Shown: one piece after another, positions 44,182 to 53,776 of the stretch | How positions within the stretch are numbered: position 1 is the stretch's first letter | Layout: each line of letters begins with the position of its first letter | From: Succinivibrio dextrinosolvens | Lineage (GTDB): Bacteria > Pseudomonadota > Gammaproteobacteria > Enterobacterales > Succinivibrionaceae | Direction: 5' to 3' | DNA: 64,000 nt | NCBI RefSeq assembly: GCF_011065405.1 | Contig: NZ_CP047056.1 | Span: 890,747 to 954,746, forward strand | Translations under genes and position numbers: made by a program | The notes under the pieces: generated by a model | The model's input: only the letters and a program-made list of their open reading frames with translations | Told to the model about the DNA's origin: nothing | Databases searched by the model: none

Positions 44182-45720
44182 ATTATCACACCTTTAGATT
44201 CACTTGATATATCAAGCCTTAAGAGCAGTAAAGCACTTGCAAAAAAACACGGCTCATCAAAACTTGTTGTGAGCACAGATGATCTTCGCATAAATCTCAA
44301 TGAGATATCCAGCTATGCGATGCGTGTTGTTGCTACTCTGCAGAAACATCATTATGAGGCATATCTTGTAGGTGGATGCATCAGAGATCTTCTTTTAGGA
44401 AAAAAACCAAAGGATTTTGATGTATCAACAAACGCTACTCCTGAACAAATAAGACAGATTTTCGTATCAAACTCCAGAATCATCGGCAGAAGATTCAAGA
44501 TCGTTCATGTTCTTCAGGGCAAGGAAATAATTGAAGTTACAACCTTTAGAAGCAACAAGGTCGCCACTTCAAAGCCCCACTCAGGAAGAACACGCGTCAA
44601 AGCAGAATCTGGCATGCTGATTCGAGATAATGTTTATGGAAAGAACATTATTGAAGATTCACAGAGACGAGATTTCACCATTAATGCCCTCTATCTTGAC
44701 CCGGTAAAGAAGGTTATCTATGACTTCAACGGCGGTCTGTACGACATGCAGCAGGGGGTTATTGACATCATCGGAGATCCTGAAACAAGATACAGCGAAG
44801 ATCCTGTAAGAATGATCAGAGCTCTCAGATTCTGTGCAAAGCTTGGATTTAAGATCTCAAGAAGAACTCTGTCTCCGATAAAGAAAATGGCATCAAATCT
44901 GAATGCCGTTTCGAATGCCCGTATGTTTGAAGAAGTAAACAAACTGTTTCTGACCGGACACGGACTTCAGACTTTCAGAACCTTACGTAAATACAATATC
45001 TTTGAACTGCTGTTCCCTGCTGCAGGTGAACTTTTAGATAATCAGAACTACATTAACTTTGTTGAGTATGCTTTAAGCAGTTCCGATAAGAGATATCAGG
45101 AAGACAAGAGGAATATGCCTCATTTCCTGTATGCAGTAATTTTATGGGCAGTATTTCAGAAAAGGATGTTCATATCCAACCAGACCTATAACAGCGCCGT
45201 GGTTCTTGTTCCTCAGAATAAACTTATCAGTGGACTTTTAAACGACATTATCACTGAACAGAACAGAATAACAGATATGCCAATGGCGGTTGCCGACAGT
45301 ATCAGATCACTGTGGAGAATGCAGCTGACACTGGATGATATTGAAAACTGCAATGTTGATGAAATTGCAGCAAGAAATATTTTCAGAGCCTCCTATGACT
45401 TCCTGACTTTAAGAGGAAAGTTTGAACCATATTTAAAGAATGCTGTTAATTTCTGGGAACCTTACTACATCAAGAGCAAGGAATTAGCAGATAAGAGAAA
45501 AGCCAAGAAGGAAGAACTAATTCTGGGAAGAAAAGCCAGAAAGAAAGAAAAACTGGCACAGAAGAAAAGAGCATACGAGGAAAAGCTGGCCTCAAAGAAG
45601 GCAAAAAGAAAAGCAAATGAGGAATCATTTGATGATGAGGCAAATCTTTCAGCCAAAAGAAAGAAGCAGCTAGAAAAAGCAAGAGCCTGGCGTGCTGCTA
45701 TGCACTTGGATGTAAAATGA
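44182..45720 (+). CDS. pcnB: Poly(A) polymerase I, apparent ATT start
   Basis: Adds poly(A) tails to RNA 3' ends, marking them for decay. Class II nucleotidyltransferase core: GGCIRDLLLGKKPKDFDVSTNATP (about 63-86, with the DxD metal ligands), RRDFTINALY, YSEDPVRMIRALRF; the C-terminal 75 residues are a Lys/Arg-rich RNA-binding tail. No ATG is available. ATT at 44182 has GGAG 7 bases upstream, whereas the in-frame TTG at 44158 has no ribosome site and would be almost at the inferred transcription start. E. coli pcnB is, as I recall, also started by AUU. Its TGA overlaps the folK ATG. Confidence 0.93.
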   Translation: MITPLDSLDISSLKSSKALAKKHGSSKLVVSTDDLRINLNEISSYAMRVVATLQKHHYEAYLVGGCIRDLLLGKKPKDFDVSTNATPEQIRQIFVSNSRIIGRRFKIVHVLQGKEIIEVTTFRSNKVATSKPHSGRTRVKAESGMLIRDNVYGKNIIEDSQRRDFTINALYLDPVKKVIYDFNGGLYDMQQGVIDIIGDPETRYSEDPVRMIRALRFCAKLGFKISRRTLSPIKKMASNLNAVSNARMFEEVNKLFLTGHGLQTFRTLRKYNIFELLFPAAGELLDNQNYINFVEYALSSSDKRYQEDKRNMPHFLYAVILWAVFQKRMFISNQTYNSAVVLVPQNKLISGLLNDIITEQNRITDMPMAVADSIRSLWRMQLTLDDIENCNVDEIAARNIFRASYDFLTLRGKFEPYLKNAVNFWEPYYIKSKELADKRKAKKEELILGRKARKKEKLAQKKRAYEEKLASKKAKRKANEESFDDEANLSAKRKKQLEKARAWRAAMHLDVK

Positions 45721-46211
45721 CCCTTGCTGTTTTATCCTTAGGTTCCAATTTAGGTGATAGTCTAAAGATTTTAAACAATGCAATTTCCGATATTAAAGCA
45801 ATAAACGGAATCAGTTGCTTTAAGATGTCCCCTTTTTACAGGACCAAGCCTGTAGGATACCTAGATCAGAATGATTTTGTAAATCTGGCCTGTTCTTTTG
45901 AAACATCTTTGGAGCCACTCGATCTTCTACATAAAATGCAGGATCTAGAGCAAAAATACAAGAGAGTCAGACTATTCAAAAATGGACCAAGAACTCTGGA
46001 TATTGATCTGATTATCTATGGAGATCTGGTTATAAATACTCAGGAACTTACAGTGCCTCACCCAAGGATGCATGAAAGAGCGTTTGTCCTTGCACCTCTT
46101 AGAGACATTGAACCAGAACTACAGGTTAGTTCCTTAAATACAAGTGTTCAGAAGCTTTATGAGCAGCTTGCTGATAAAGAAAAAAATGATGTGGAAATTA
46201 TAAATGGCTAA
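45717..46211 (+). CDS. folK: 6-hydroxymethyl-7,8-dihydropterin pyrophosphokinase
   Basis: Transfers pyrophosphate from ATP to the pterin in folate synthesis. The 164-residue protein shows SLGSNLGDSLKILNNAI at the N-terminus, SPFYRTKPVG, and the signature GPRTLDIDLIIYGD with VPHPRMHERAFVLAPL. Its start overlaps the pcnB stop (ATGA) and its end overlaps the pth start by 8 bases, so pcnB-folK-pth are translated as a linked series. Confidence 0.97.
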   Translation: MTLAVLSLGSNLGDSLKILNNAISDIKAINGISCFKMSPFYRTKPVGYLDQNDFVNLACSFETSLEPLDLLHKMQDLEQKYKRVRLFKNGPRTLDIDLIIYGDLVINTQELTVPHPRMHERAFVLAPLRDIEPELQVSSLNTSVQKLYEQLADKEKNDVEIING

Positions 46212-46800
46212 AGATACCGTTTCTATAAAGCTTATTGTTGGTCTAGGTAATCCAGGCTCACAGTATGAACATACCCGTCATAACATTGGTGTTGATTTCT
46301 TATATCTTCTGGCAAGAAAATACAGCATTGATTTAAGACCAGAGGGTAAATTTCAGGGAATTCTTGGACGAGGCAGCATTCAAGGAAATGGAGTTAGACT
46401 TCTCTTCCCTACTACTTTTATGAATGAATCAGGAAGAAGTGTTGCCGCACTCTGCAATTTCTATAAAATACTTCCTGAAGAGATTTTAGTCTGCCACGAT
46501 GATCTAGATCTGAATCCAGGCTTTATGAAGCTGAAATTTGCAGGTGGGCTTGCAGGACACAACGGACTTCGCAGTATCACTGCAAATCTATCCAACACTC
46601 AGAACTATTACAGACTGAGACTTGGTATTGGAAAACCTCCTTCAAAAGAGGTAATCAACTGGGTTCTTGGAAGACCAGACACAAATGATCAGATTCTTAT
46701 TGATAATGCATATAACACAGCTTTGGATGCAATTGACAAATTGTTTACTGACGGCATTTCAAAAGCTACAGCATTAGTTAACGGTTATAAGCCAAATTAG
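46204..46800 (+). CDS. pth: Peptidyl-tRNA hydrolase
   Basis: Recycles peptidyl-tRNA released from stalled ribosomes. The 198-residue product has the catalytic His in GNPGSQYEHTRHNIGVDF, the FMNESG motif, CHDDLDLNPG and GHNGLRSI, all family hallmarks. Overlaps folK by 8 bases and is followed 9 bases later by ychF, the pth-ychF pairing common in proteobacteria. Confidence 0.97.
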   Translation: MAKDTVSIKLIVGLGNPGSQYEHTRHNIGVDFLYLLARKYSIDLRPEGKFQGILGRGSIQGNGVRLLFPTTFMNESGRSVAALCNFYKILPEEILVCHDDLDLNPGFMKLKFAGGLAGHNGLRSITANLSNTQNYYRLRLGIGKPPSKEVINWVLGRPDTNDQILIDNAYNTALDAIDKLFTDGISKATALVNGYKPN

Positions 46801-46809
46801 GAGAGTAAA

Positions 46810-47904
46810 ATGGGTTTTAAATGCGGTATTGTTGGACTTCCTAATGTTGGAAAGTCAACTTTGTTCAACGCGCTGACAAAAGCAGGCATTGCAGCAGAAA
46901 ACTTTCCATTCTGCACCATTGAGCCAAATACAGGTATCGTTCCTGTACCAGATCCACGTCTTGACGCAATCTCTGCAATTGTAAAGCCTCAGAAGATTGT
47001 TCCTACCTCAATGGAATTCGTTGACATTGCAGGTTTAGTAAAGGGAGCATCAAAAGGTGAAGGTCTTGGCAACCAGTTCCTGATGAATATCCGTGAAACT
47101 GATGCAATCGCTCATGTTGTTCGTTGCTTTGAGGACGAGAATGTAATCCACGTTGCAGGTAAGGTTGATCCTGTAGCTGATATCGATGTTATCAACACAG
47201 AGTTAGCACTTAGCGACCTTGATATCTGTGACAAGGCCCTGCAGCGTCTTGAGAAGAGAGCTAGAACAGGAGGCGACAAAGAAGCTTTAGCTCAGGTTAT
47301 CGCTCTTGAAAAATGTAAACCTGCTCTTGAACAGGGAAAGATGCTTCGCAGCGTTGATTTTACAGAAGCAGACAGACTTGCTCTTCGCAATTTCAGCTTC
47401 CTGACTATCAAGCCAGTAATGTACATCGCCAACGTATCAGAAGATGGCTTTACAAATAATCCTTATCTTGATGCAGTTGAAAAACTGGCAAAGGAAGAAA
47501 AATCAATCGTTGTTCCTGTATCTGCTGCTATTGAGGCCGATCTTGCTTCGATGGAAGAGGATGACAGAAAAGAATTCATGGACAGCCTTGGTATTGAAGA
47601 GCCAGGCCTGAACCGCGTTATCCGAGCAGGCTACAAGTTATTGGGTCTTCAGACATTCTTTACTGCAGGACCAAAGGAAGTTCGAGCATGGACTGTCAAG
47701 GTAGGCGCAACAGCTCCTCAGGCAGCAGGTAAGATTCACTCTGACTTTGAAAGAGGCTTTATTAGAGCCCAAACCATCAGCTATGATGATTTCATCAAGT
47801 ACAAGGGTGAAAGTGGTGCTAAGGAAGCAGGAAAGCTTCGCTCTGAAGGAAAGGATTACATCGTCAAGGACGGTGATCTGTTCGAGTTCCTGTTCAACGT
47901 TTAA
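46810..47904 (+). CDS. ychF: Redox-regulated ATPase YchF
   Basis: Obg-related P-loop protein of the YchF/OLA1 family that binds ATP in preference to GTP and associates with ribosomes. G1 [12 protein letters not shown] at the N-terminus, G3 [17 protein letters not shown], the degenerate G4 (NVSED instead of NKxD) that explains ATP use, and a C-terminal TGS domain ([18 protein letters not shown]). Length 364 is standard. Start ATG follows GGAG. Last gene of the dksA-to-ychF run; a GC-rich hairpin follows. Confidence 0.98.
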   Translation: MGFKCGIVGLPNVGKSTLFNALTKAGIAAENFPFCTIEPNTGIVPVPDPRLDAISAIVKPQKIVPTSMEFVDIAGLVKGASKGEGLGNQFLMNIRETDAIAHVVRCFEDENVIHVAGKVDPVADIDVINTELALSDLDICDKALQRLEKRARTGGDKEALAQVIALEKCKPALEQGKMLRSVDFTEADRLALRNFSFLTIKPVMYIANVSEDGFTNNPYLDAVEKLAKEEKSIVVPVSAAIEADLASMEEDDRKEFMDSLGIEEPGLNRVIRAGYKLLGLQTFFTAGPKEVRAWTVKVGATAPQAAGKIHSDFERGFIRAQTISYDDFIKYKGESGAKEAGKLRSEGKDYIVKDGDLFEFLFNV

Positions 47905-47924
47905 TTACTTTTTGCTGTTAAATA

Positions 47925-47946
47925 TCGGGGGCTGTTATGCCCCCGA
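47925..47946 (+). terminator. Hairpin after ychF
   Basis: Stem TCGGGGG/CCCCCGA (47925-47931 with 47940-47946), followed by ATTTATG. The T tract is weak, but the position between convergent ychF and cluster 2 supports a terminator role. Confidence 0.6.
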
Positions 47947-47980
47947 ATTTATGATTAACAAAACTTTTTTTCATCCTCAA

Positions 47981-50900
47981 TTACTTTCCGCATTTGTTCT
48001 TTGGTCTTAAGGATAAAAACTCATCAGCTTTTATAATTTCTTTTCTTACATCCTTATATTTACGCATTGGGTCTAATTTTTTATCATCAGTTTCCTTTAA
48101 AAGATGTTTTCTCAAAGCGTCATTATAACCACATCTACGCTTAACATCTGCCCCAGAAGGCATTGGAAATGGCCAGGTATGACCACTTACACCATAGGCT
48201 CTACATCTTCCACCGCCATCATAACCATTACCTCCACCGGCTGTACTTGCACAATGAGTACATTGCTTACACATACAATCAAGTACATGAGTAGCATTCA
48301 GATGTTCCATCGCAACCGAAATACGAAAATCATCGGTGTAGTTTTCCATTTTCTCTAGTTTTTCTTTTTTCAATTTCAGTCTGGCTTCATCTAAAGCAAT
48401 TTCAGCCTTAGCTTTTTCAGAGATTTCCCTCATTCTTGGATAAGGTTCATTTCCTGGTTTATAAAGTTCGCCATCAACAACACTGAAGCTTACACCACAG
48501 TTGCAGGCACGGTCAGAAACAGCTTCCATGAGTTTCTGTTCAACCAGTTTTTGCTCACCATCTCCCCAAATATTCATTACATCGCAGAAATCCTGCTGAG
48601 CAAACTTAAGTCTCCTGTTCTTTTCCTTTAAAAAACATATTTTTCCATCAGGAGGAACTGCTGACATATAACCATTTTCAAGTTTGTTCTGAAGATCTAG
48701 AAAAGCCTCGAAGAGCTCTTTCTCTTCTTTACACTTGTCTATGTCAAAAATAGAAATATCTTGCCATTTTTGTCTTTTCTTGATATTTGCATCATAGTAT
48801 TTCTTGAAATTCAAGGCACATTGTTTGTTATTAGCCTGAATATCCTTAAATATATCCTGAACTTCTTTAGTTCTCTCGAAGATCAAAGAGTTATTTTCCT
48901 CAAGTTTCTGCCATTCCTTAAATTGTTTCTCCAGAAAGGCTTGAACCTCATCATCAGTAAATTCGTTTTCTTTAAATTTAAGCTGAATGCAATTGTCTGA
49001 ACTGTATCCAAAATTTGCACAGGTTTGACGTAGTATTCTGGCACTCTCCCTATGTTTATCATTCAATAAAGCCCCTGTTTCCTCATTGTAATGCAGTGTC
49101 TTAGCCATGATGTTACGAACCTGAGAATCAAGAGCATCTCCTCCAACAAGAAGAGGTACTTTTGTTTTTACGTCTATTCTTCTGTTATATTCATCCTTAA
49201 TATTTTTTTCTTCATCTGTTGATGCTTCAAAATCGGAATCACTCTGCTTTGTCATTTTCCATTTTGTATAAGCTGCAATAACAGCACTATCTCGAGCAAA
49301 ATCTCTAACATCTAAAGCTGTATGATAGGCAAGCCTTGCTGTAGATACCACTGCGGCGCATTTAGCATCAGTTCTACATAAGGCTTCAGCTATAGCTGTT
49401 GCAGCACTTCCGTAAGTATTGGTTTTTATAACACCGTTATCAAGGGTCATAAAGTCATGAGTACCAGAATCTGTTTTTGCATCCACAAAAGCACTTCCAA
49501 CAGCAAGAGTTTTATCTGTTACCTTCAAGATGTTCGCATATTTTTCAGCCCGTTCAACATCTTTTAAGTTTTTTAAATACTTTAAACGTCCAAGTAATGG
49601 TTCTGTCAGAGTCGGAGCTCTTGATGCAAGAGAGCCTATATTTGGATTTTTTTGAACCATCTTGGCTTGTTTTTTCATAAATTCAACAAATTCAGAATCA
49701 CTCATAGTGCCAAAATATGCACTGGCCTTCTGCTTATCGGAACCAATTGCCTTAAGAATGCAATCAGAGTCTCCACATGCATTGATAAGAGTCTTTAAAA
49801 TAAATAAAGAAGCTTCCTTTGCCGCCTCTCCATATTGCTTTTCAGAGAGCGCATCAAGACCAGCAGCTCCATGCTCCCCCAAATCGTATGCAATTTTAAA
49901 AGCAGACTGTACTTTTTCAAGGCCGCCAGGTACAGGCCATTCAGTCAACATCGATTTTGTAAAGCTTTTTAGTTCACTTTCCAAGGAGCTATCTCTTCCT
50001 AGGGTATAAGAGACTCGAGCATCCTCGAAAATTTTCTTTTCAATTTCGATATCACAGGCGTCTTTGAAATTTGCAACTTTTCTGAATTCAACCTTTGGAA
50101 GCAGACAAGCTCTTTCCTCAGGAGAATATTCAGAAATGAGTTTATACACAGGTTCTCTTTCCCCCTCGTACTGAATATTCAGATCATACTTTGTGGATAA
50201 ATCATGATCTGCAATAGAGGAAGAAATCAATCTTGGAGGTGTAAGCGTAATGTGCACACTCATAAGGTCCTCAATATCTTTTAAAACCTCCTGTTCCATC
50301 TGACTAACATCAGCATCACCTTTTATTTCGATCTCAGAACTTGTTAGAAGATGTCCATTCGCATCATTCCTATCAAACATTCTTAATTCATATTTCCCAG
50401 CCTCAAGCCCACTAGAATCGATAACTTGTTCTATTCCATAACGCTTATGATTCAGATTAAAAATACGATCCTTTGCAGCCTTGAAGCTACTATCTGGATC
50501 CTTTGGTGTGTCTTTTGGGACCAGACCAATAAAGGCTGTCTTATTTAAATTACTTGATGCCGTAAAATCAAATTTTATATATCCACCGAGATGAATCTGA
50601 TTTGAGTACAGTTCTATTGAAGGAAGAATAGAATTATCTTTAGGATTAGGAATTACTCTAAACGAAGAGACAAACTTAGGAGTTTCATCTTTTTCTTTTT
50701 CGTACAGTTCAACCTTATATTCACCAGTTTCATACAAAGCATCTTCTTCATAAAGATTTGACAAGACAACACTAGATGAAACTGAACGGTCCAGGATTGC
50801 TTTATCAGTATCTTCTTTTTTGAGTAGATACTTGGTTCGTTCTGTATTCTCTGGTTTTCCGATTATTGTATGAACCTTTACTCCAGAAACATACTCTGGC

Positions 50901-52114
50901 ATAGTCAGAAGCTGATACTCGTCAGTTACTTTAGGTCTTTTAATGGAAACAGGAATGGATGCTAATGAGAGTGAATACAAATAATTATATGAGCTATACT
51001 TCCTACTGCCGGAAGGTCTTAGCTGTAATACATAATCCCCCTCTTCAGCAGGGGCTTTAATGTTCACATAATCTACATTAACTATACCATCATCGATAGC
51101 ATAGATGTCATCAGAATGACTATAACGTTTATCCCTTATTTCTTTATATCTTTTATCAGAATCTTCAGCTTTTACAAAAATCAGATTTAAACAGTCAAAA
51201 TCATCCAGTCCATTTACTTTTAAACAGATTTCTTCATCAGGAGCAAAAATATTACGTTCCAATTCAAATACAGGAGTTATCTCTGCTCTTACTTTGAATG
51301 AATATCTTGCAATACAGGAACCGGCATTATCATTGAACATTCTGATTTCATAATTTCCCTGATTAAGGGGAGTGATAAACTCACAAAGTCCATCAGCGGA
51401 ATCTTTATAAAAGGGGTCCTGCTCTGTTTTACCCTTGGTTTGCTCGTATGTTTCAAGAGGCAATGAAGATTTAACTAATGCAAAATAAGCCCTGGAATTC
51501 TTCTTATCTGAATTTATATATCTGACAACAATAGGCGAATTAGGTTTAAAGGTATCAGTATTATCTGGTCCAAAAATATTGCAGTCAGAAACAATGGACT
51601 CGGTTTTCCCTTCATTTGCATCTGTAAGTTTTGCAGGAATACTCTTTACTAGCAGCTCTCCCTGATTACCGAAAAACTTTTGAAATACCTGTTTTGTTAA
51701 ATTCAGTCTCTCAGCATAAATATCTTTGTAACTTTTGACTATAGTGGCGCCCATTGCTCTCAGAGCTTCAGATAATGCTTCTTTATTAACCTCAACAGTG
51801 GCAGTAAGCTCAACTCGGTTATTTTTTTTATTTGAAGAACTGATAACAGGCTTAGCAGAATAATTATCAGCCTTGGCTATAATTCCTCTTAACTCTTTAA
51901 CATGACTTTTCACAAAATCCTGTTGAAGCATGTCATTCATGACAGTTCTTACTGCAGCAACTTGAGCATTAACAATAGCTGTATTCTCATCTTTTCCAAC
52001 CGACTTCACTTCAAGTTTTTCTGCAAACGCTGAATTCAACTGCAAGATAAAACAAAGTACACAAACAAGAAGAGAGAAAGTTATCTTTTTTAATCTGGAA
52101 CTGAACTTATTCAT
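47981..52114 (-). CDS. Large exported repeat protein with Cys-rich tail (cluster 2)
   Basis: A 1377-residue secreted protein of no family I can name. After a signal peptide (1-31) comes an LPP20/FlgT-N-like domain (VKSVGKDENTAIVNAQVAAVRTV, about 33-110), then about four Ig-like beta repeats each ending in a Gly-x-Tyr strand (GNYEIRMF, GDYVLQLR, GEYKVELY, GKYELRMF; about 160-610), a helical middle, and a C-terminal region rich in paired cysteines (DCMCKQCTHC, about 1305) and glycine. The first domain recurs in the ankyrin protein at 53777. Last gene of cluster 2; its ATG overlaps the upstream ankyrin stop. Probably periplasmic or surface-exposed; function unknown. Confidence 0.8.
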   Translation of the reverse strand: MNKFSSRLKKITFSLLVCVLCFILQLNSAFAEKLEVKSVGKDENTAIVNAQVAAVRTVMNDMLQQDFVKSHVKELRGIIAKADNYSAKPVISSSNKKNNRVELTATVEVNKEALSEALRAMGATIVKSYKDIYAERLNLTKQVFQKFFGNQGELLVKSIPAKLTDANEGKTESIVSDCNIFGPDNTDTFKPNSPIVVRYINSDKKNSRAYFALVKSSLPLETYEQTKGKTEQDPFYKDSADGLCEFITPLNQGNYEIRMFNDNAGSCIARYSFKVRAEITPVFELERNIFAPDEEICLKVNGLDDFDCLNLIFVKAEDSDKRYKEIRDKRYSHSDDIYAIDDGIVNVDYVNIKAPAEEGDYVLQLRPSGSRKYSSYNYLYSLSLASIPVSIKRPKVTDEYQLLTMPEYVSGVKVHTIIGKPENTERTKYLLKKEDTDKAILDRSVSSSVVLSNLYEEDALYETGEYKVELYEKEKDETPKFVSSFRVIPNPKDNSILPSIELYSNQIHLGGYIKFDFTASSNLNKTAFIGLVPKDTPKDPDSSFKAAKDRIFNLNHKRYGIEQVIDSSGLEAGKYELRMFDRNDANGHLLTSSEIEIKGDADVSQMEQEVLKDIEDLMSVHITLTPPRLISSSIADHDLSTKYDLNIQYEGEREPVYKLISEYSPEERACLLPKVEFRKVANFKDACDIEIEKKIFEDARVSYTLGRDSSLESELKSFTKSMLTEWPVPGGLEKVQSAFKIAYDLGEHGAAGLDALSEKQYGEAAKEASLFILKTLINACGDSDCILKAIGSDKQKASAYFGTMSDSEFVEFMKKQAKMVQKNPNIGSLASRAPTLTEPLLGRLKYLKNLKDVERAEKYANILKVTDKTLAVGSAFVDAKTDSGTHDFMTLDNGVIKTNTYGSAATAIAEALCRTDAKCAAVVSTARLAYHTALDVRDFARDSAVIAAYTKWKMTKQSDSDFEASTDEEKNIKDEYNRRIDVKTKVPLLVGGDALDSQVRNIMAKTLHYNEETGALLNDKHRESARILRQTCANFGYSSDNCIQLKFKENEFTDDEVQAFLEKQFKEWQKLEENNSLIFERTKEVQDIFKDIQANNKQCALNFKKYYDANIKKRQKWQDISIFDIDKCKEEKELFEAFLDLQNKLENGYMSAVPPDGKICFLKEKNRRLKFAQQDFCDVMNIWGDGEQKLVEQKLMEAVSDRACNCGVSFSVVDGELYKPGNEPYPRMREISEKAKAEIALDEARLKLKKEKLEKMENYTDDFRISVAMEHLNATHVLDCMCKQCTHCASTAGGGNGYDGGGRCRAYGVSGHTWPFPMPSGADVKRRCGYNDALRKHLLKETDDKKLDPMRKYKDVRKEIIKADEFLSLRPKNKCGK

Positions 52115-53613
52115 AGTTTTTTCTCTCCGCTAATATATGCCTCGACTTCATGACACTCTTTTGTGTATTTTGGATGAGAATACATCACACTACTTCTTAA
52201 ATAATCTAAAGCACTTTTACCTTTCTTATCCTTAACAGAAGGATCTGCTCCTGCCTTAAGAAGGGATCTTACAATACTGGTTTTAGGATCATATAGCCCC
52301 ATAACCATCAGAGGAGTATGCCCATCATTATCAGACTTATTAACATCTGCGCCATGTTTTATCAAGGAATCAATAAATCCCGACTCAAGTGAAAGCTGTA
52401 GTGCAGACATTAGTGGTGTCATTCCGCTACTATTAGATGCATTAACATCAGCACCAGCATTTATCAAAGCCTCAATTCCTTCATTTCTCATCTCCCCTTT
52501 TAATGCGTAGAACAGAATAGGATTTAAAGAATTGTCGTAATCTAGAGGAGCATTTGCTTCAAGTAGTCTTATAACACATTTCGAACAACCAGTTGCGGCG
52601 GCAGCCATCATCACATTCAAACCAGAATTATTCACAGCATCTGTTTTAGCATTATGTTCAAGCAGAATATTCAGCACATTCATGAGTGATGATTCAGATC
52701 TATTACCTTTTAATAAGGCAAATAGTCTTAAAAGAGGAGTATTGCCATCTTTGTCCCTAACCTCAAGATCTTCACCTTTAGAAAGAAATAGCTTTAACAG
52801 ATTTGTATTCTTTTCGTTATCAATCGGATAATCAAGAATAAAGTGAAGAGCAGAATCTCCATACTTATTTTTGGTATTAACCTTAGCACCGCAGTTCAAA
52901 AGCAGTTCGACATTTTCAGGAGAAAATGACAAAGATCGAGAAGAATCACCCAAAGTTTTTTGAAGGACACTAACTCCATCCTTACCGATAAGATTGAAAT
53001 CTGCTTTAAGTTCTCCAAGCAGTCTAAAAGCATGTTCCTGATGAGGGTAGAATTTTGAATATAAGGAATTACGTCTAAACAGCCTGAAAATCAGATAATC
53101 ACCATCTCCTCCAGGAGAATTTATAGCTTCAACAGGAGGTTTAGACTCTAGAATTTTGACAATTGCGGTCTTATCAGAATCATTGCTTTCAGCAAAAAGA
53201 AGAGCATTTTCCTGATTGTCAGCTTTAAGTGTAAAATCGACTTTTCCGGAACTTAAGAATGGTTCAATAAATTTGGATTCTCTTAATGCAGCAGCAATCA
53301 TAAAAGGGGTAAAACCATAGACACCTTTTAAATTAGGATCAGCTCCTTTATCTAAGGCCTTTTTTATCAGATCTGGAGTTTTAGCTCTTTGGGCAATAAA
53401 ACTAAATAGAGAACGGTTGCCTATTTGAGAATTAAGGTTTACATCACCTTTATCTAGAAACTCTGTAATTTTCTTTTCTGTACTCTCGGAATACTCAGAG
53501 CCACTATAGACTACAGCATCAACCAACCACTTTGAGTTAGCAGCATAAACATTGGAAATAACGCTAACAACCAAGAAAATAACAGTGAATTTAAAAAAGT
53601 TAACTATTCCCAT
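52111..53613 (-). CDS. Exported ankyrin-repeat protein (cluster 2)
   Basis: A 500-residue protein with a signal peptide (1-24) and about ten ankyrin repeats from residue 50 to the end (GVYGFTPFMIAAAL, NKYGDSALHFILDY, NSSGMTPLMSALQL, DNDGHTPLMVMGLY). The ATG at 53613 has GGAGG 7 bases upstream and is preferred to a TTG one codon earlier. Ankyrin stacks bind other proteins; here in the periplasm or outside. Its start overlaps the stop of a decayed LPP20-like fragment (53613-53717), suggesting that the ancestral gene carried that domain as the ankyrin protein upstream still does. Confidence 0.85.
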   Translation of the reverse strand: MGIVNFFKFTVIFLVVSVISNVYAANSKWLVDAVVYSGSEYSESTEKKITEFLDKGDVNLNSQIGNRSLFSFIAQRAKTPDLIKKALDKGADPNLKGVYGFTPFMIAAALRESKFIEPFLSSGKVDFTLKADNQENALLFAESNDSDKTAIVKILESKPPVEAINSPGGDGDYLIFRLFRRNSLYSKFYPHQEHAFRLLGELKADFNLIGKDGVSVLQKTLGDSSRSLSFSPENVELLLNCGAKVNTKNKYGDSALHFILDYPIDNEKNTNLLKLFLSKGEDLEVRDKDGNTPLLRLFALLKGNRSESSLMNVLNILLEHNAKTDAVNNSGLNVMMAAAATGCSKCVIRLLEANAPLDYDNSLNPILFYALKGEMRNEGIEALINAGADVNASNSSGMTPLMSALQLSLESGFIDSLIKHGADVNKSDNDGHTPLMVMGLYDPKTSIVRSLLKAGADPSVKDKKGKSALDYLRSSVMYSHPKYTKECHEVEAYISGEKKL

Positions 53614-53717
53614 CAAGCGCCTCCCTCAACTTTGGATAAGGTCTTCTGAACCTCAGCTCGCAAAGCTGCCATTTTCAGATTGCTAAATGCCACCACTTCA
53701 TCTTTTCCTGTCGTATC
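53613..53717 (-). pseudogene. Remnant of an LPP20/FlgT-N-like domain
   Basis: In the 163-bp gap between two ankyrin genes, a 34-codon minus-strand frame reads TGKDEVVAFSNLKMAALRAE, almost the same as SGKDEASALGNLKMAALREY near the N-terminus of the ankyrin protein at 53777-55768. It is closed by an in-frame TAG upstream and a TGA at 53615-53613, has no start codon and no signal peptide. I read it as the scar of a duplicated ankyrin gene whose N-terminal part was lost. Confidence 0.7.
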
Positions 53718-53776
53718 CTACCCATAGGATTAAGCAATAACACTTTCTGAAAAAATGAAATTCTTTATTAAAACTG

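Noticed and set aside
46810..47904. YchF as a GTPase
   Set aside because: The G4 motif is NVSE-like rather than NKxD, which in this family means ATP preference.
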